A program made the position numbers and the translations under genes. From NCBI RefSeq assembly GCF_037975245.1, contig NC_092578.1:2597001-2661000 (forward strand): DNA of 64,000 nt, read 5' to 3'. Each line of letters begins with the position of its first letter. The first letter of the stretch is position 1. The notes under the pieces were generated by a model. That model saw nothing but the letters and a program-made list of their open reading frames with translations, did not search any database and was not told the DNA's origin. Source of the stretch: Apostichopus japonicus. Lineage: Eukaryota; Echinodermata; Holothuroidea; Aspidochirotida; Stichopodidae. Below, one piece after another: positions 1 to 12,100 of the stretch.

Positions 1-329
1 ATAAAAAGATCAGAAAGACCAAATTCAAGGTAAACTGATGTATCTCTGCTGATTTTAGTCGTTTTTATTTGTCAAACTTGTCAGTTTTTTAAAAATCCTA
101 CGATTGTCTTTTGCAATTTTCTTGGACCCAAAAAGTTGCTTCAAATATTTTTTGTTCAAAACGAGGTAGACGCTTCGATTTCGGTATCTACCGATATTGA
201 TTTCCGAGAGTGGCTTCATTGAGCAAAAAACCCTATCATATTTATTCCATAAAGTACATTAATAGTAATGTCATTTCATCTTTTATCATTAATTTATATT
301 ACTAATTTCAATACATTTCCCGGCTTCAG

Positions 330-2088
330 TTCCTTGAATCAGCTGATTCATTCGGCGAGTATGAGTGGTCACGTCGTTATCACGAGCCTTTGAATGAAAG
401 CGATGCCAGGCAGATAAACTACAAAGGCAAACACAAGGTATGATTGAATGGCGTGTTTTCCCTTGCCAGATGTTTGAAACCTTTCTGTTTCCTTTTAGAA
501 TTATCGCACACTGTTGTAGACGTCATCTGCCACACTCATGCACTTGAAGGTGACCTTAATATTGACATGGTATATTTTTCGAATGTTGTTGCTAGTCTTT
601 ATCAAGTTTTTTTGTCCGTTGACACAATCAATTTATGAGTAACACTGGACTAAATCAAACAAACGACTTTTTAAAGTCTAGCAAGATACTTTGTTAAGTC
701 TAAACCTATATGCACGATCAGGCTGCATAGCTTACATGGAACTGTGCAGCTTCACACAGGCATGCGCATAGCACGGAGTTGCTATACTACGTAACTATGT
801 TTGTTCGATGTCACGACATGGAGAGAACTTTGTCAACATCTAGAAATGCTTGAACAGAGGCTGACGTCATGCACAACAACCTTTCTTTGGCTTATCACCA
901 GATTGTTAAAGCAGTTGTAGGAAGGTACATGAACAACATTTTCCCTGCCATAGATTGCACAATGGAGCATGTCGAGGGAATAGAACAGCTCCCAAGCCGT
1001 CACGTGACCGCACGAAGAAGCAGTACCGTCTACAACGAGCACAGATACCGACAAGGATCAGCTAAAAGACAGCAAATGGTTGCTGAGGCTGAAAGTGTTG
1101 AATCCATTCAAGCTTCATTTTGGTAATAACTTTGCATATCACCATATAATTTCATACAAGGGAAGGTTGGACGGGAGGGTGGTGAGGGTGGAGTGGGGGG
1201 TGGGGTGGGGTGGGAAAGATGAGGAGGGGTAATACAACCAATGTGTTACTAGTATGCGTTTCACAAACTCTTACATGGATGAACCGTACAAAGAGAACCC
1301 TGTCTGTAAGATCTTTTTTTTTTTCTTCCATTGGGGTTCAGGAGAATTAGTTTCATAATGAATATGCATTACCTCCAATTGCAGCTTCCGACCAATCAGG
1401 GAAGACGAAGAAATGTCCTTTTCATCCTCTCTCCCTGCATTCTCCATGATTGATGATACTGTTTCACAAGAATCAGCCCAACCAGGACGTTCTCATGTCG
1501 CGGTTTCAAGGTAGGTCAACAATTAATTTAAAGCTTTTTCGATACCCGATACTTAATATTTAAAATTGAAACCATCGATATTACTTGCATATTTACAGAG
1601 AGATAAAACGATAAATAAATGCCCTTGACACTCTATGATAAGACAATGTTTCGGAATAATTAGTTGTTCTTTTGGTAAGTGTCGATAAGTAACAGAACTG
1701 TGAAAACAGTTAATAGTGTGGAGTCATCTTGTGGGTGTCTTCAAATAAAATTTCAAAAGGATATTAATTATGAAGTGACTATGAATTATTCAAATGTAAA
1801 AGTTGATTCCCAGAGAACTTAATTTATATTCATATGTCTCTTTTGCTGTTTGTCTTTTCTACATCGAGAGAAAAATCTCTCTAACAGATTAAATCTTTTT
1901 GTATACACGTTTGATTTGCAATGGTAAACAACAATAAAGAAAATCCATCGTATTCTTGTTATTATTGATTTATTTTGGTTTGTTTGTGATAGATATGACT
2001 ATATGATTAATATTTATTAACTAGTTTTTATTTGTCTTTCAGTAACCATTCCAAGAAAAGACGAATAACTTCCATCAGCCTTGTTTAG
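330..2088 (+). CDS. TRPC-type cation channel, C-terminal exons only (gene truncated by window start)
   Basis: Four coding exons: 330-437, 902-1122, 1385-1510 and 2043-2088 (stop TAG 2086-2088), all bounded by AG/GT; phases 0, 0, 2, 2 join without a stop. The second exon opens with IVKAVVGRYMNNIF, which matches [14 protein letters not shown] in the downstream TRPC gene (exon 22931-23088). Both exons start in phase 0 and end in phase 2, so this is the tail of a tandem paralogue. In TRPC channels a (L/I)VKRY segment lies in the cytoplasmic C-terminal helices after the TRP box. The tail is Ser/Arg-rich and ends KKRRITSISLV, a class I PDZ-ligand pattern (S-x-V at positions -2 to 0) like those that anchor some TRPC channels to scaffolds. 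Pore, TRP box and ankyrin region lie before the window. The exon at 330-437 is assigned by phase and position only; its sequence is not conserved. Confidence 0.72.
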
Positions 2089-2220
2089 CACGAGTACATG
2101 AATGGGTATTCAACCTTATTTGCATACATGTAACCCTACGTCATTATCTCATACCTGCAAAATAGTCAACATATTTCAATCAAAACTATAAACTGTATGA
2201 ATTACTGCTGAAGCGCAGAG

Positions 2221-2800
2221 CGTATGCATGTCTATTCTATAGTGCAGGATATAAGCATGTCTATCCTATAGTGCAGGTTATACGCATGTCTATCCTATAG
2301 TGCAGGTTATACGCATGTCTATCCTATAGTGCAGGTTATACGCATGTCTATCCTATAGTGTAGGTTGTACGCATGTCTATCCTATAGTGCAGGATGTACG
2401 CATGTCTATCTTATAGTGCAGGATGTAAGCATGTCTATCCTAAAGTGCAGGATGTACGCATGTCTATCCTATAGTGCAGGATATACGCATATCTATCCTA
2501 TAGTGCAGGTTGTACGCATGTCTATCCTATAGTGCAGGATGTACGCATGTCTATCCTATAGTGCAGGTTGTACGCATGCCTATCCTATAGTGCAGGATGT
2601 ACGCATGTCTATCCTATAGTGTAGGATATAAGCATGTCTATCCTATAGTGCAGGTTGTACGCATGGCTATCCTATAGTGCAGGTTGTACGCATGGCTATC
2701 CTATAGTGCAGGATGTACGCATGTCTATCCTATATATTACAGGATGTATGCATGTCTATCCTATAGTGCAGGTTGTACGCATGGCTATCCTATATATTAC
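2221..2800. repeat. 29-bp minisatellite, about 20 copies
   Basis: Tandem copies of a 29-bp unit built around GCATGTCTATCCTATAGTGC followed by AGG(T/A)T(A/G)TAC. Copies differ mainly at the dinucleotide after AGG. It starts about 130 bp after the stop of the upstream TRPC gene and may lie in its 3' UTR. A lone degraded unit recurs at about 3605-3650, beyond an intervening 0.8-kb segment. Confidence 0.95.
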
Positions 2801-2809
2801 AGATTTTAA

Positions 2810-3604
2810 AGTAGGCTGAAATCTATTGTCGAGGCTTTTCAAAATATGCTTATACATGTATACTTTTATATTTATATAAATACCTAGGCTTAGCTTATAT
2901 ATACTTTAAGAAGTATACTTTTATTGATACGGTTACATTAGTCTTACAATTAAGCTAACACGAAGGCTTCCCAAAACGGCTCCCGAAAAACAGGAGACGG
3001 CCCCCGAAAAACGGGTGCCTGTGGCTCCCAGAAGGGCATTCCAAACATAACGATGACATCATATCATCTAGTCGCGTTACAACTCGTTTTGCTTCAATCT
3101 CTTTCAACTAGTACCTTGGTTCCAATGTATGGTATCTTCTAGATATACATCTAACACTCCCGATAAGCGCTTTTGTTTAGTGCCGCTTGACCGTTACGTA
3201 AGTTGTTTGGGTCAGTTCACGCAGGAAAGTACATTCTGGATATTAATTAGTGCATTGGCAGGTCTTGCAACTATTGCTGGTTGGGTACTATATGACTTCT
3301 GTTACAAACGGGAGCGCTAGGATGATAGCGTGTACCTGTATGTACATTCCCTTCTGCAGTTTGTGTACCATGTAAATGTGGAACTAATGTATACTGTCTT
3401 GGAATATCCAAATTGGAAAAAGGTTGTGGGATTCGATAAGACTCCCAAACAGATCAAACGCAAAGCTCCCGAAACGGCCCCGAAAAACAGGAAACATGTA
3501 TATGTGTAATTAATTTATTAGTTAGTTAATTAAATTCCTTACTACATGTATATTACAGAGAGAGTATTATAAATAGCACCCATACTTGAGTCCTAACAAT
3601 GGTA
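2810..3604. other. Segment splitting the 29-bp minisatellite, with partial internal direct repeats
   Basis: This stretch sits between the main minisatellite block and an isolated unit, as if inserted into the array. It contains two related GC-richer patches in the same orientation, at about 2967-3010 and 3464-3496, sharing CTCCCGAAA and CCCCGAAAAAC motifs, and a 63-codon open frame between them. No terminal inverted repeats or clear target duplication were found, so the insertion reading is inference. Confidence 0.4.
3129..3320 (+). CDS. Possible 63-aa single-pass membrane micro-ORF (hypothetical)
   Basis: Single-exon frame from ATG 3129 to TAG 3320. The N-terminal ~36 residues are polar. 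Then comes one convincing hydrophobic segment, about residues 37-56 (FWILISALAGLATIAGWVLY), followed by a basic tail ending KRER, which suggests a membrane-anchored peptide with a cytosolic C-terminus. I do not recognise the family. It lies in the segment that splits the 29-bp minisatellite, between partial direct repeats, so it may belong to a mobile or duplicated unit. There is no obvious promoter or poly(A) signal. It could be a chance frame, since 63 codons is not long in this window; the membrane segment with basic flank is the only positive evidence. Confidence 0.22.
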   Translation: MVSSRYTSNTPDKRFCLVPLDRYVSCLGQFTQESTFWILISALAGLATIAGWVLYDFCYKRER

Positions 3605-3650
3605 AACAAGTCTATCCTTACGTACAGGATGTACGCATGTCTATCCTAAT

Positions 3651-5795
3651 TTCAAATGCAACAGACGCTCAGCAGGTATTCGAGAAAAGAGCGCATATAG
3701 ATGGAAAGTGAGCAAACGTTGGATGATTTGAAAGAAAACAGCTGCTTTAATATTACGAATTTCTCTTGACAACTTTCATTTCTGCTGTTATAGATCATGG
3801 CATTAAACATTCATTTTTATTAAGCACCAACCCTTCCCCGTTCCCTCCTCCCCTTCCCTTCCCATTCCATCTGTCTTGCTGCATCTCCTCAATTCTGAGT
3901 TAAATATGATGCACGAATCGTTTAGGCTAAGTGAAATGCTTTTCTTTGATGAGGGGGGGGGTGGGGGTAGGGGATGCTACTTACGTAACGAAGGTTAATT
4001 AAAGTTAACTTTGACCGAAAATACCCAGATTCGCCTTTAAGAAAATGTGGTCATTTGCACTTTAATTGCACTTTCTTAAAATTAACTTACGTGGGGTGGA
4101 TATTTCTTACCCGTTTACCTTGTATACTCAGGACCATACATGACCATATGTGTATATATCGTATATAGTACATCATTTATACAATCACCCATAATCTCTT
4201 CCTTGCAATAATTACTTACCGTTATGTAAGCCTATTCTTGGTACACATAGTTTGAAATGTCTGTCATATATCATAGTTCATGTCATTATATTCATAAGCC
4301 TGTATTTTTTATACTTTTTGAAAATAAAATATATGTACAGTCAGTATCGGGCTGTGATTGGACGTTACCAAATGCATATCGATCATTTGCGTTTTTGTTT
4401 TGTTATATTTTTGCAATGCTAAGCATATTCTACTCCATTCTTCCTATAAATGCAGTCACAGTACCAGTATCTTTGCCTCACGTGATCATCGCACGTTTTA
4501 TAAACCAAATTGTGTTCCAGCTCGGGGACCCGGAGCTCATTTATAGGTCAACAATCGTATCGGCCAAGACAATCTCTTGTATAGCTGCTTGTTTTTGTAA
4601 TTTGATTACAGGGATCACTTTGATTTCTCATAGTTTATTACCATGCAGTGGCCACCATTATGATGAAAGCCAATGGGTATAGAAAATAACGTACATGTGT
4701 AGAAGGATATTATTATTAAAGTGTTATTAACGTGTAATGCGTAGACAAAATTTGGAATACAACATCCGAGCGCATCCTCAGTGCGCGGACAAGGAATCTG
4801 ACGTCATAGGAATGGGTAGTCGACCTATGACCTCATGTCATGCAATAGGCTGCTGGAATAAGAACCAATTGAGATGACTATATGTAGGTACATCAAGTCA
4901 CAGTGCAAATGATCACAGACGCGTAAATGTACCCAGTCCAGCAAAAAGAGAGAAAAACGGATCGAAATACGAACAATTAAATAATCCAAAATATCTTCAA
5001 GTGTACTAACACTTTTGGACTCATGTTGACCATTTCAGTATATCTAGCACGTATATCGTCACTATATTGTTTACGGTGGGAAGTTGCTAGCACAAAACTG
5101 GAACAATGGAACATTTGAATACTAATGGAACACATTGTTGCAGGGACACCGATCCCCTCCCCACCCCCACCCAGTGTCCGGGCCATGTGCGGCCCCAGAG
5201 TTTAGCATTCTTAATGTACTTTCTGAAATGTACCTTCCTGTCTATTATGAGCAACCAGCAGACTATTTGCGGACATTCAGCATGCAGTGTACAGTTTTAG
5301 CCACTTGAAAATATATCTATGCTGTAAACTATATGAAAAGTAGATTAGTAAAATGCATTTTAAACTTTGACCATGAGTGACACATTAGTGACCTTCTGGC
5401 TTGTTTTGGGCAACATTGGTTATCTTACATAACATTCCATTTACTGAGCAGATTGTGATTAATTTCTCAAGTCCCAAGTCAAGTGCGGACAGTTGCCTTG
5501 AAAGAACAGTCATTAACTTCGAAAGTATCCACTTGAATAAGAATTCAGGTTATAGCTAGGCTCCAAGTGGTAGTAAACTACTGGTAGTTAGCCTTGTTGG
5601 TTATTATAAAAGGTTGGTTGAAGAATTGTTAACCAAATACCTTGTCTATTTGGTTGTGATATCTTTCTGTACACTGACAACAAAACGGATTGATTTATTT
5701 GGACTATACTGTTGTAATTCTATCACAAAATAAAGGAGAAAAGTTAGCAATGTATAATTTAAATCACTATTTGACCAAACATTAACATCTTTTCA
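3651..5795. other. Intergenic region between the tandem TRPC genes
   Basis: No exon recognised. It holds poly-G/GT-rich runs near 3950-3975, an AT-rich stretch at 4100-4700 with a 141-codon frame of random-looking composition, and a TGACGTCA palindrome at 4799-4806. A short imperfect inverted repeat (GGTAGTAAACTACTGG) lies near 5568-5583. It presumably includes the promoter of the downstream TRPC gene near its right end. Confidence 0.6.
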
Positions 5796-5803
5796 TGACG
5801 TCA
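5796..5803. promoter_or_regulatory. Perfect CRE palindrome TGACGTCA just upstream of the TRPC start
   Basis: TGACGTCA lies 27 bp before the proposed initiator ATG at 5830 and is followed at once by the TATA-like string ATTATAAG. In other animals this palindrome binds CREB/ATF proteins. It may be a promoter element, or 5' UTR if transcription starts further upstream. The same 8-mer occurs about ten times in the window, so this copy is not specific evidence. Confidence 0.3.
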
Positions 5804-5829
5804 TTATAAGGTTTTGTGATAAAGTAATC

Positions 5830-6060
5830 ATGATGGCGGGCAATTCTTCGCACATTCATTTCAAAGGAAACCGGTGTAGTTCTAAGAAGAGGGACAACGA
5901 AGAAGATAAATTTGTTTTCTTTACACCAGTTAGTGAGAAGATCAGTATCAAAGAAAGCATCTTACAACTCGATCATGGTAAGTTTAAACGGAATCTGCTA
6001 GGAGGGCGGGTAGTTAATGAGGGTGGGGGTGGGGGAGAGTGGCCTGTGGTAAGGTTGGGA

Positions 6061-6109
<49 letters not shown>

Positions 6110-9100
6110 GATATATATATATATATATCAGGGTTCTGCCGCTGCCGGTCGGCGCCGGTCGGGCCCGACCAGCACGCTGAATTACCGACCGCCACAATCT
6201 GCCTGAGTGACTTTTCCGACCGGCACTTATTTTCGATAGGAACTCCAAAAAACAGCTCCATAGCCGGAGGGTCGAACGTACAGTAACACTGCAGTAATAA
6301 ACGCTGTTCGAAGGTTCACTGCATGATATCGCGCAGTTGATCGGAGTTATTCACTAGTTTACTGTTTACAGGTGCGTATCCAGGGGGGGCGTTGGGGGCG
6401 CGCGCCCCCCGGGTAAGAAAAAGAGGAGAGAAAAAAAAGAGAAGAAAAAAGGAAAAAAGAGGGGAAAAAAGAGGAGGAGGAGAGGAAGGAAGGGAAAAGA
6501 AAAAGAAGAAAAAGAGAAAAAGGAGAAAAGGAGGGAGTAGAAGATAAACGCGAAGACACCGGGAAGAGAAAGAGGAACAGTGACATCATTACAGCGCTGA
6601 AGGGTAGCCAGTGACGGATCAATGATTTCGTAAAAGTGTGACTCACCCTACCCCTTACACCGACAACTCCATTTTTTGACGTTTCCATTTTCCTCTCTCA
6701 CTAATGATCTATATATGTACTATATATGGTCTATCATAACGCGTGTGTAGAATTGTGCTATGAAACCAACTGTGGCTGGTCTCGAACTCGACCGTGTCGT
6801 CGGGGAACATGACGCATTTTGGGATGGGGGCGACCGCCTGCCCCCCCCCCATTCAGCATTTTTTTAAATGATATCGCTAAGTAATTTCAAAATAGAAAGT
6901 GCTTAGAGGCAACTTACAAGGCCTGGGAAGTGTCATTTCCAGCGATCTGGGAGACATTTTCGGCCAAAATTTGCTTGTACGCTTCGCGCTAACAAATGGT
7001 CCTGGGTAGTGCCATTTCCAGCGATCTGGGAGGCATTTTCGGCCAAAATTTTCTTGTACGCTTTCGCGCCAACCTATGGTGGCGCTACGCTTAGATAATT
7101 TGCCTACAGGCTTCGCCCCTCCCTTGGCAAATTCCTCGCTACGCGCCTGTTCGAATTTGTAACGCAAACAGCAGATATCACATCATATCAGTGAGCATGA
7201 AAATGGCGTTCCAGGATGAAAAGCCTCAAATCTGTCCGACTTGCCTGAAAAAATAACCAAAAATTTTCGCGCGCGAAGCGCGCGTTCAACGTCTTCATGT
7301 CAATATCATATAAGCAAGCATCGGTTATTACATCGCATGCCATCATGTACCGTACGGTCCGTTCAAATTGCGCAGTATTTCGCGGGATGCTAATGTAAAC
7401 AACGACATGTCTCATGTAGATGTATAAAAAGCATGGAGGTCCAATTATGTCAAAACTCTCTTTTACATTAGTAATGGCGAATTAGGGGATGCACCCCCGC
7501 CGCGCAGTGGCGGAGCGTCCATACGGTCGGGGGTGGATGCCCCCCCCCCTGACGGACTCAAATGGACTGCTGGCGCCTTTTTCAGCTCTTTACCACTTTT
7601 TACTTATTCTAGATTATTAACTTTTTTATTGCGCTCTCATCTACTTATTGACATTTCTCACATTTTGTTGCTGTAATTTGGCGATGACACCTTATTCTTC
7701 GTTTATCTGCAAATTAGCCAGGCCCGGAAAGGCTCATTTCCGGCGATCTAGGGAGTATCTCTATTCAAAAATTTTCTGTACGCTACGCGCCAACCAGTGG
7801 TGGCGCTCCGCTTAGATAGTGTCGAAAGCGCTCCTACAGACCATTCTCGCCACTCCTGACCAATACCCCTAGCTCCGCCACTGCCGCCGCGCCTCCTACG
7901 CCTATGTGTGTAGTGTTCGCTTTCGGAAATATCTGCTATTTTTTCATTTCCTTCAACCAAGTTTTATAATAGCCGATATAAGAGGTTTTAATGTTTCTAC
8001 ACCAATAAATTAACTCTGTCTGAATTTTCGAAAATTTCTGACCAACATTCTGCATCACACTTCCCTCTACTCGTGCAATTTTGACCGGTCTGTTAGGGGT
8101 TCAAGGAAGTTTTTCTATATTGGTTGTCCATAGATGAAATTTTGTACAACATTATGGGTATGTTTTCAAGTGAGTTTATTCACGAGAAATGTGAATTTTC
8201 AAATTCTGAACAAATATGGGGCTTAAAACCTTGAAAAGTGGGGCTGACGGGTATTGTGGGCCGCGACGTAGAATCACCTACAAAAGCAAAGACCCACAGG
8301 AGATGCCATCAGGTCGAACATGATGTGTGCCGGGTTGACAAACTTCAAAAAGGTTATGGATGGAAAAAAAAAACTATTAGGAAATACCTGGTTCTCAGGC
8401 AAAAAAGTGTACATCTGGTTGGTCATTTCAAGCCCGAGAAGTGCCGTTTCCGGTGATCTGGGGGGGTTTCAAAACAAGAAATTTTCTTGTACGCTGCGCG
8501 CCAACCGATGGTGGCGCTCCGCTTAGATAGTAATTCGCGCCCCCCGGGTTTGAAAATCCTGGATACGCGCCTGGTTTATTTGTACATGAAATTACACTCA
8601 GATTTTGTATTCCCTACTCGATACATGAGAAGCAGCGTTAGTCGCCAGTGTGTATATCATAACTGTCGTAAATAACTGTCCATCTAAAATTATCATCTCA
8701 GCCTGAATGATTTATTTAATAGGCACCACCTAACTTTTTTCATTAATTATGAAAAATTCCAGACATGAGATCTCATTTCAGAGCTGTCTACATGTGGCTC
8801 AGAATACTCGGGAAGGGTCGTTTCCGGCCAACTGGAGGTTTCCAAAACCCAAAATTTTCTTGTACGCTCCGCGCCAACCGATGGTGGCGCTCCGCTTAGA
8901 TAGTCCTGCCGGCACTCAATCCACCCTTGGCAGAACCCTGATATATATATATGAGATATATGTATGTGTGTGTGTTTGTATGTATGTATGTATGCATGTA
9001 TGCATGGTGGTCCTCAGTTATGATCTATATATTATTTAACATTTTTTTTAAATTGTGCATTATTGCGTTTGAATAAACCAAAATAACTCGAGATCACTCA

Positions 9101-12100
9101 GAATATATTCACCTAATAAAGACAGGATTTTGATCAGAGTCAAGCATGGCTTTCTTTGCAAGAGGAGGAGAGGGGTGAGGGAGGGTGGGGCGGCTGGGGG
9201 TGTCTTAGGAGTTTCGGGGGATTGGCATGAAGAACTGATTGCCAGACTATTTATATCATATTGTTACGTCATCATGACATGGGTAAATCAAACATCTATC
9301 CTGCATTGCTTTGAGTAATAACTTCCAGAACGAAGCACAAATTCTATACAAAATAAATAATACTTGTGGTAGTTTGTTTACTTAATTTTGTTTATGTTGT
9401 TTTCTAGTTCGGTTACAGAGGAATCTAGCGAAAGGTGATCATCTAGGGGACGGACTATTTCATGCGATATCTGCTGGTTCAGTTGCAGCGGTAGAAATTA
9501 TCTGTGGTTTCTATAAGAGCCAATTGGTATGTATATGTACGTACATAATGGGCAACGGGGTTCCCTCCCAGGGGCAGTTGTATAGCGCCATGAGCCAATA
9601 CAAGGTGTAGGAGCCCTATGAGGGTGGGGTGGTGGGGTGGTGGGGGGAGTGGCACGTACCCCATCCAATAACAGATAAAGAGGTTGCTATTGCCAACAAC
9701 CATACAATTTGCCTTATTCTAGAGAGAGAGAGAGTTGTAAACACACATTTTTCATTGTGACATTCCATTATAGGGAGACATCGCATTACAGGAGTTAGTC
9801 AACAGTTACCCAACAGGCACGGAGTTCCTATCAGTAGCAACTCCACTTCAAGTTGCAGCCGAGAACGACGACCTACGAATATCACAAGTAAGTATGTATA
9901 AACAACAACACCGAAACCAACTTAGTGGAACTGTAGTCTCTATAGAAATCATAAAATACCGAGAAAAAATAAATAAACAAAATAACCTTATAATTTCTAG
10001 GTTTACACTTAAATTGAAATTAAAATATTACAATGATGTCATGCTCGACCAAAACATCAAATAAATTATATTTTTGTTTGCTCTTGTTCGTGTTTGTTGT
10101 TGTTTGTGCATTGAATGGCTCTTTAAAAGTCAAAATTACAATATTTAATTCTCAGGAAGTGAAGACTTCGTCTACCAACGCCAGGCGCGTAGCCAAGGGG
10201 GGGGGGGGGGGGCGAAGGCCCTTGAGCATATTTTTTGTATTTTTTTAATGCTATCGTTAGTAGTTTCAAAATAAGAAATGCTTAGATGCAACTTACAACA
10301 TTTCCAGCGATCCGGGAGGCATTTTCGGCCAAAATGTTGTTGTACTCTTCGCGCCAACTCATGGTGGCGATACGCTAAGATAGTTTGCCTACAGACTTCG
10401 GCCCTCCCTTGGTAAATTCCTCGCTACAACCCTGACCAACACTGCCAAAAAATTTCACGCGTTACTATACACTACCCGGTACCAGCATTTCCAATGTTGA
10501 CAACATTAGTTTTATATTGCAATTCATGTGAAATGTGTCATACCTGGTTCGTTAAAGGATGACTCTGGAACGCTCCTTTAAGGCTAATTTGATGATGACG
10601 TCAGCTTCTTCTCAGTGCAAACGTAATTGTTAATGTTAACCCATTGTTTCCTGTATTGTAATTACTCAACAAAAGCATGTTCTTGTTACTTTCTATAAAC
10701 AACAGAGCATATTTGGCCGACATTCCACACTATTTTCCCTTGAAACATTAGTAATTATAAACATATCATTTGAGAACATTACATTTTTTAATGTTTTGTA
10801 CCCATTGAGTTTTGCATTGCATCTGAGGAACTAACTGATCTAATGGCAAGTGTATTAGTCTACAAGGCCCAGTCACTTAAAACTGATCAGCCTCAACTAT
10901 TTTAAAGGGTCATCCCCCCCCCCTACCCAAGAAAAATTTAGTAGGCTTATAGGAATACAAACCGGATTGACAGAATTGGTATTTGGACAGTAGACAGCAA
11001 ATCCATATTAATTGTGTGCATATATTCATCCTTAAAGGGCCAGGCAAAGATTTTATTTATCAATGTACAATGTTTAAAAAATGATGTGCTTACTATTATG
11101 ACAAATAATATACTTCCGTGGAATGATACATTTACCAACATAATGTGCGTAAATGTTTTCTTATTCTTTATTCCGCTTTCTATTAACATAAGAATTTCTC
11201 ATTTCATTAAATATATTTGATACCGCAGATTCTTGTGAATTGTGGCGCTAAACTACCAAGTCTGTCGGATGCCTTATCCGAATCTACAACGGATGAATTG
11301 GCCAGAGGTTTGATCAGATTTCACTGGTATAAAGCAGCAACAAGTCCTGCCCTTATTCTACTAACGGAAGCAAACCCATTTGGGCGCGCTTTTCAACTCG
11401 CTTTTCAATTAAGTCGATCTGGATATGAACCTCGTCCAAGGTTTGTATTTAACAAACCATCATCAATAAATTAGGCTAGATACCGGTAATTTATAATAGG
11501 TTACAGATAAAGTCCTCGAGCAAACCAATGTCTTACGTGTATGGTGTATGTATCCGTTAATATGGGGGAAAATATAGACTTCCGTGGCCCTTTACATAGC
11601 CTATCTCGCCTTCGACTCCCAGATATGAATCTACGATGACGTCAGAGAAATTCAAACAAATATTTGGTCTCGAGTAAGATTGAGTTTTATTTTGTAACCA
11701 TCGCACGTACAACTTTTACTTTGATTATGGCAGAGTCTGCTGTATCTTTAGGATAGGTAATCAAACGTTAAAACAACCTTAATAAGCTTGTTCATTCAGC
11801 TTTTTTCATCTCTCCAGATTCAGTCAAGACGTCCAGCGTCTGTGTGGTAATTTAGAAGATCTTCTTTGTGCAATCCTAAGCAAAGCGAGGACAAAGCGTG
11901 AGGTATACGCTGTATTGGAAACAGGATCAAACTACAACAATGAGGACACTTCACCAAATGTTAGCAAACATAAGACAATTTATTCAAAATGGGAAACATC
12001 TGCTCTTCCAAGAGGTTTGAAAACAGCTATAAGGTTGGACTTCAAGAAGGTTGGTAAACTTCAGATGTTATTAACGGTACAAGTAAGACGTGATCTGACA

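Larger units (their letters stand above)
6369..8573. mobile_element. Nested hAT-like element, TIR CAGGYGCGTATCCAGG, 5-bp target duplication GTTTA
   Basis: The left end CAGGTGCGTATCCAGG (6369-6384) and right end CCTGGATACGCGCCTG (8558-8573) pair at 15 of 16 positions. GTTTA directly abuts both ends (6364-6368 and 8574-8578), consistent with a 5-bp target duplication. Just inside the left end is a GC palindrome (GGGGGCGCGCGCCCCC) and then a 130-bp purine-only-like tract (about 6417-6550). It lies wholly within the 6129-8940 element and itself contains the 7505-7883 element. No transposase frame was seen. Confidence 0.72.
6129..8940. mobile_element. hAT-type non-autonomous element (outer), TIR CAGGGTTCTGCC, in TRPC intron 1
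   Basis: Perfect 12-bp terminal inverted repeats: CAGGGTTCTGCC at 6129-6140 and GGCAGAACCCTG at 8929-8940. It is inserted in a (TA)n tract, with ATATATAT on both sides, so an 8-bp target duplication is compatible but not informative. CAG...CTG ends are typical of hAT transposons. No transposase frame is visible. The element is inflated by other insertions inside it. Its right end carries the same 90-100 bp core as the inner elements. Confidence 0.75.

Noticed and set aside
2221-2800. CRISPR-like array
   Set aside because: Direct tandem 29-bp units without unique spacers, in an intron-bearing eukaryotic locus; it is a minisatellite.
4257-4682. 141-codon open frame as a gene
   Set aside because: Composition is that of AT-rich random sequence, with no domain, no splice context tying it to the TRPC genes and no similarity to the paralogue.
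6061-6128. Short coding frames through (TA)n and G-rich repeats
   Set aside because: Ile-Tyr repeats and poly-Gly/Pro frames here and at other microsatellites are artefacts of simple sequence.
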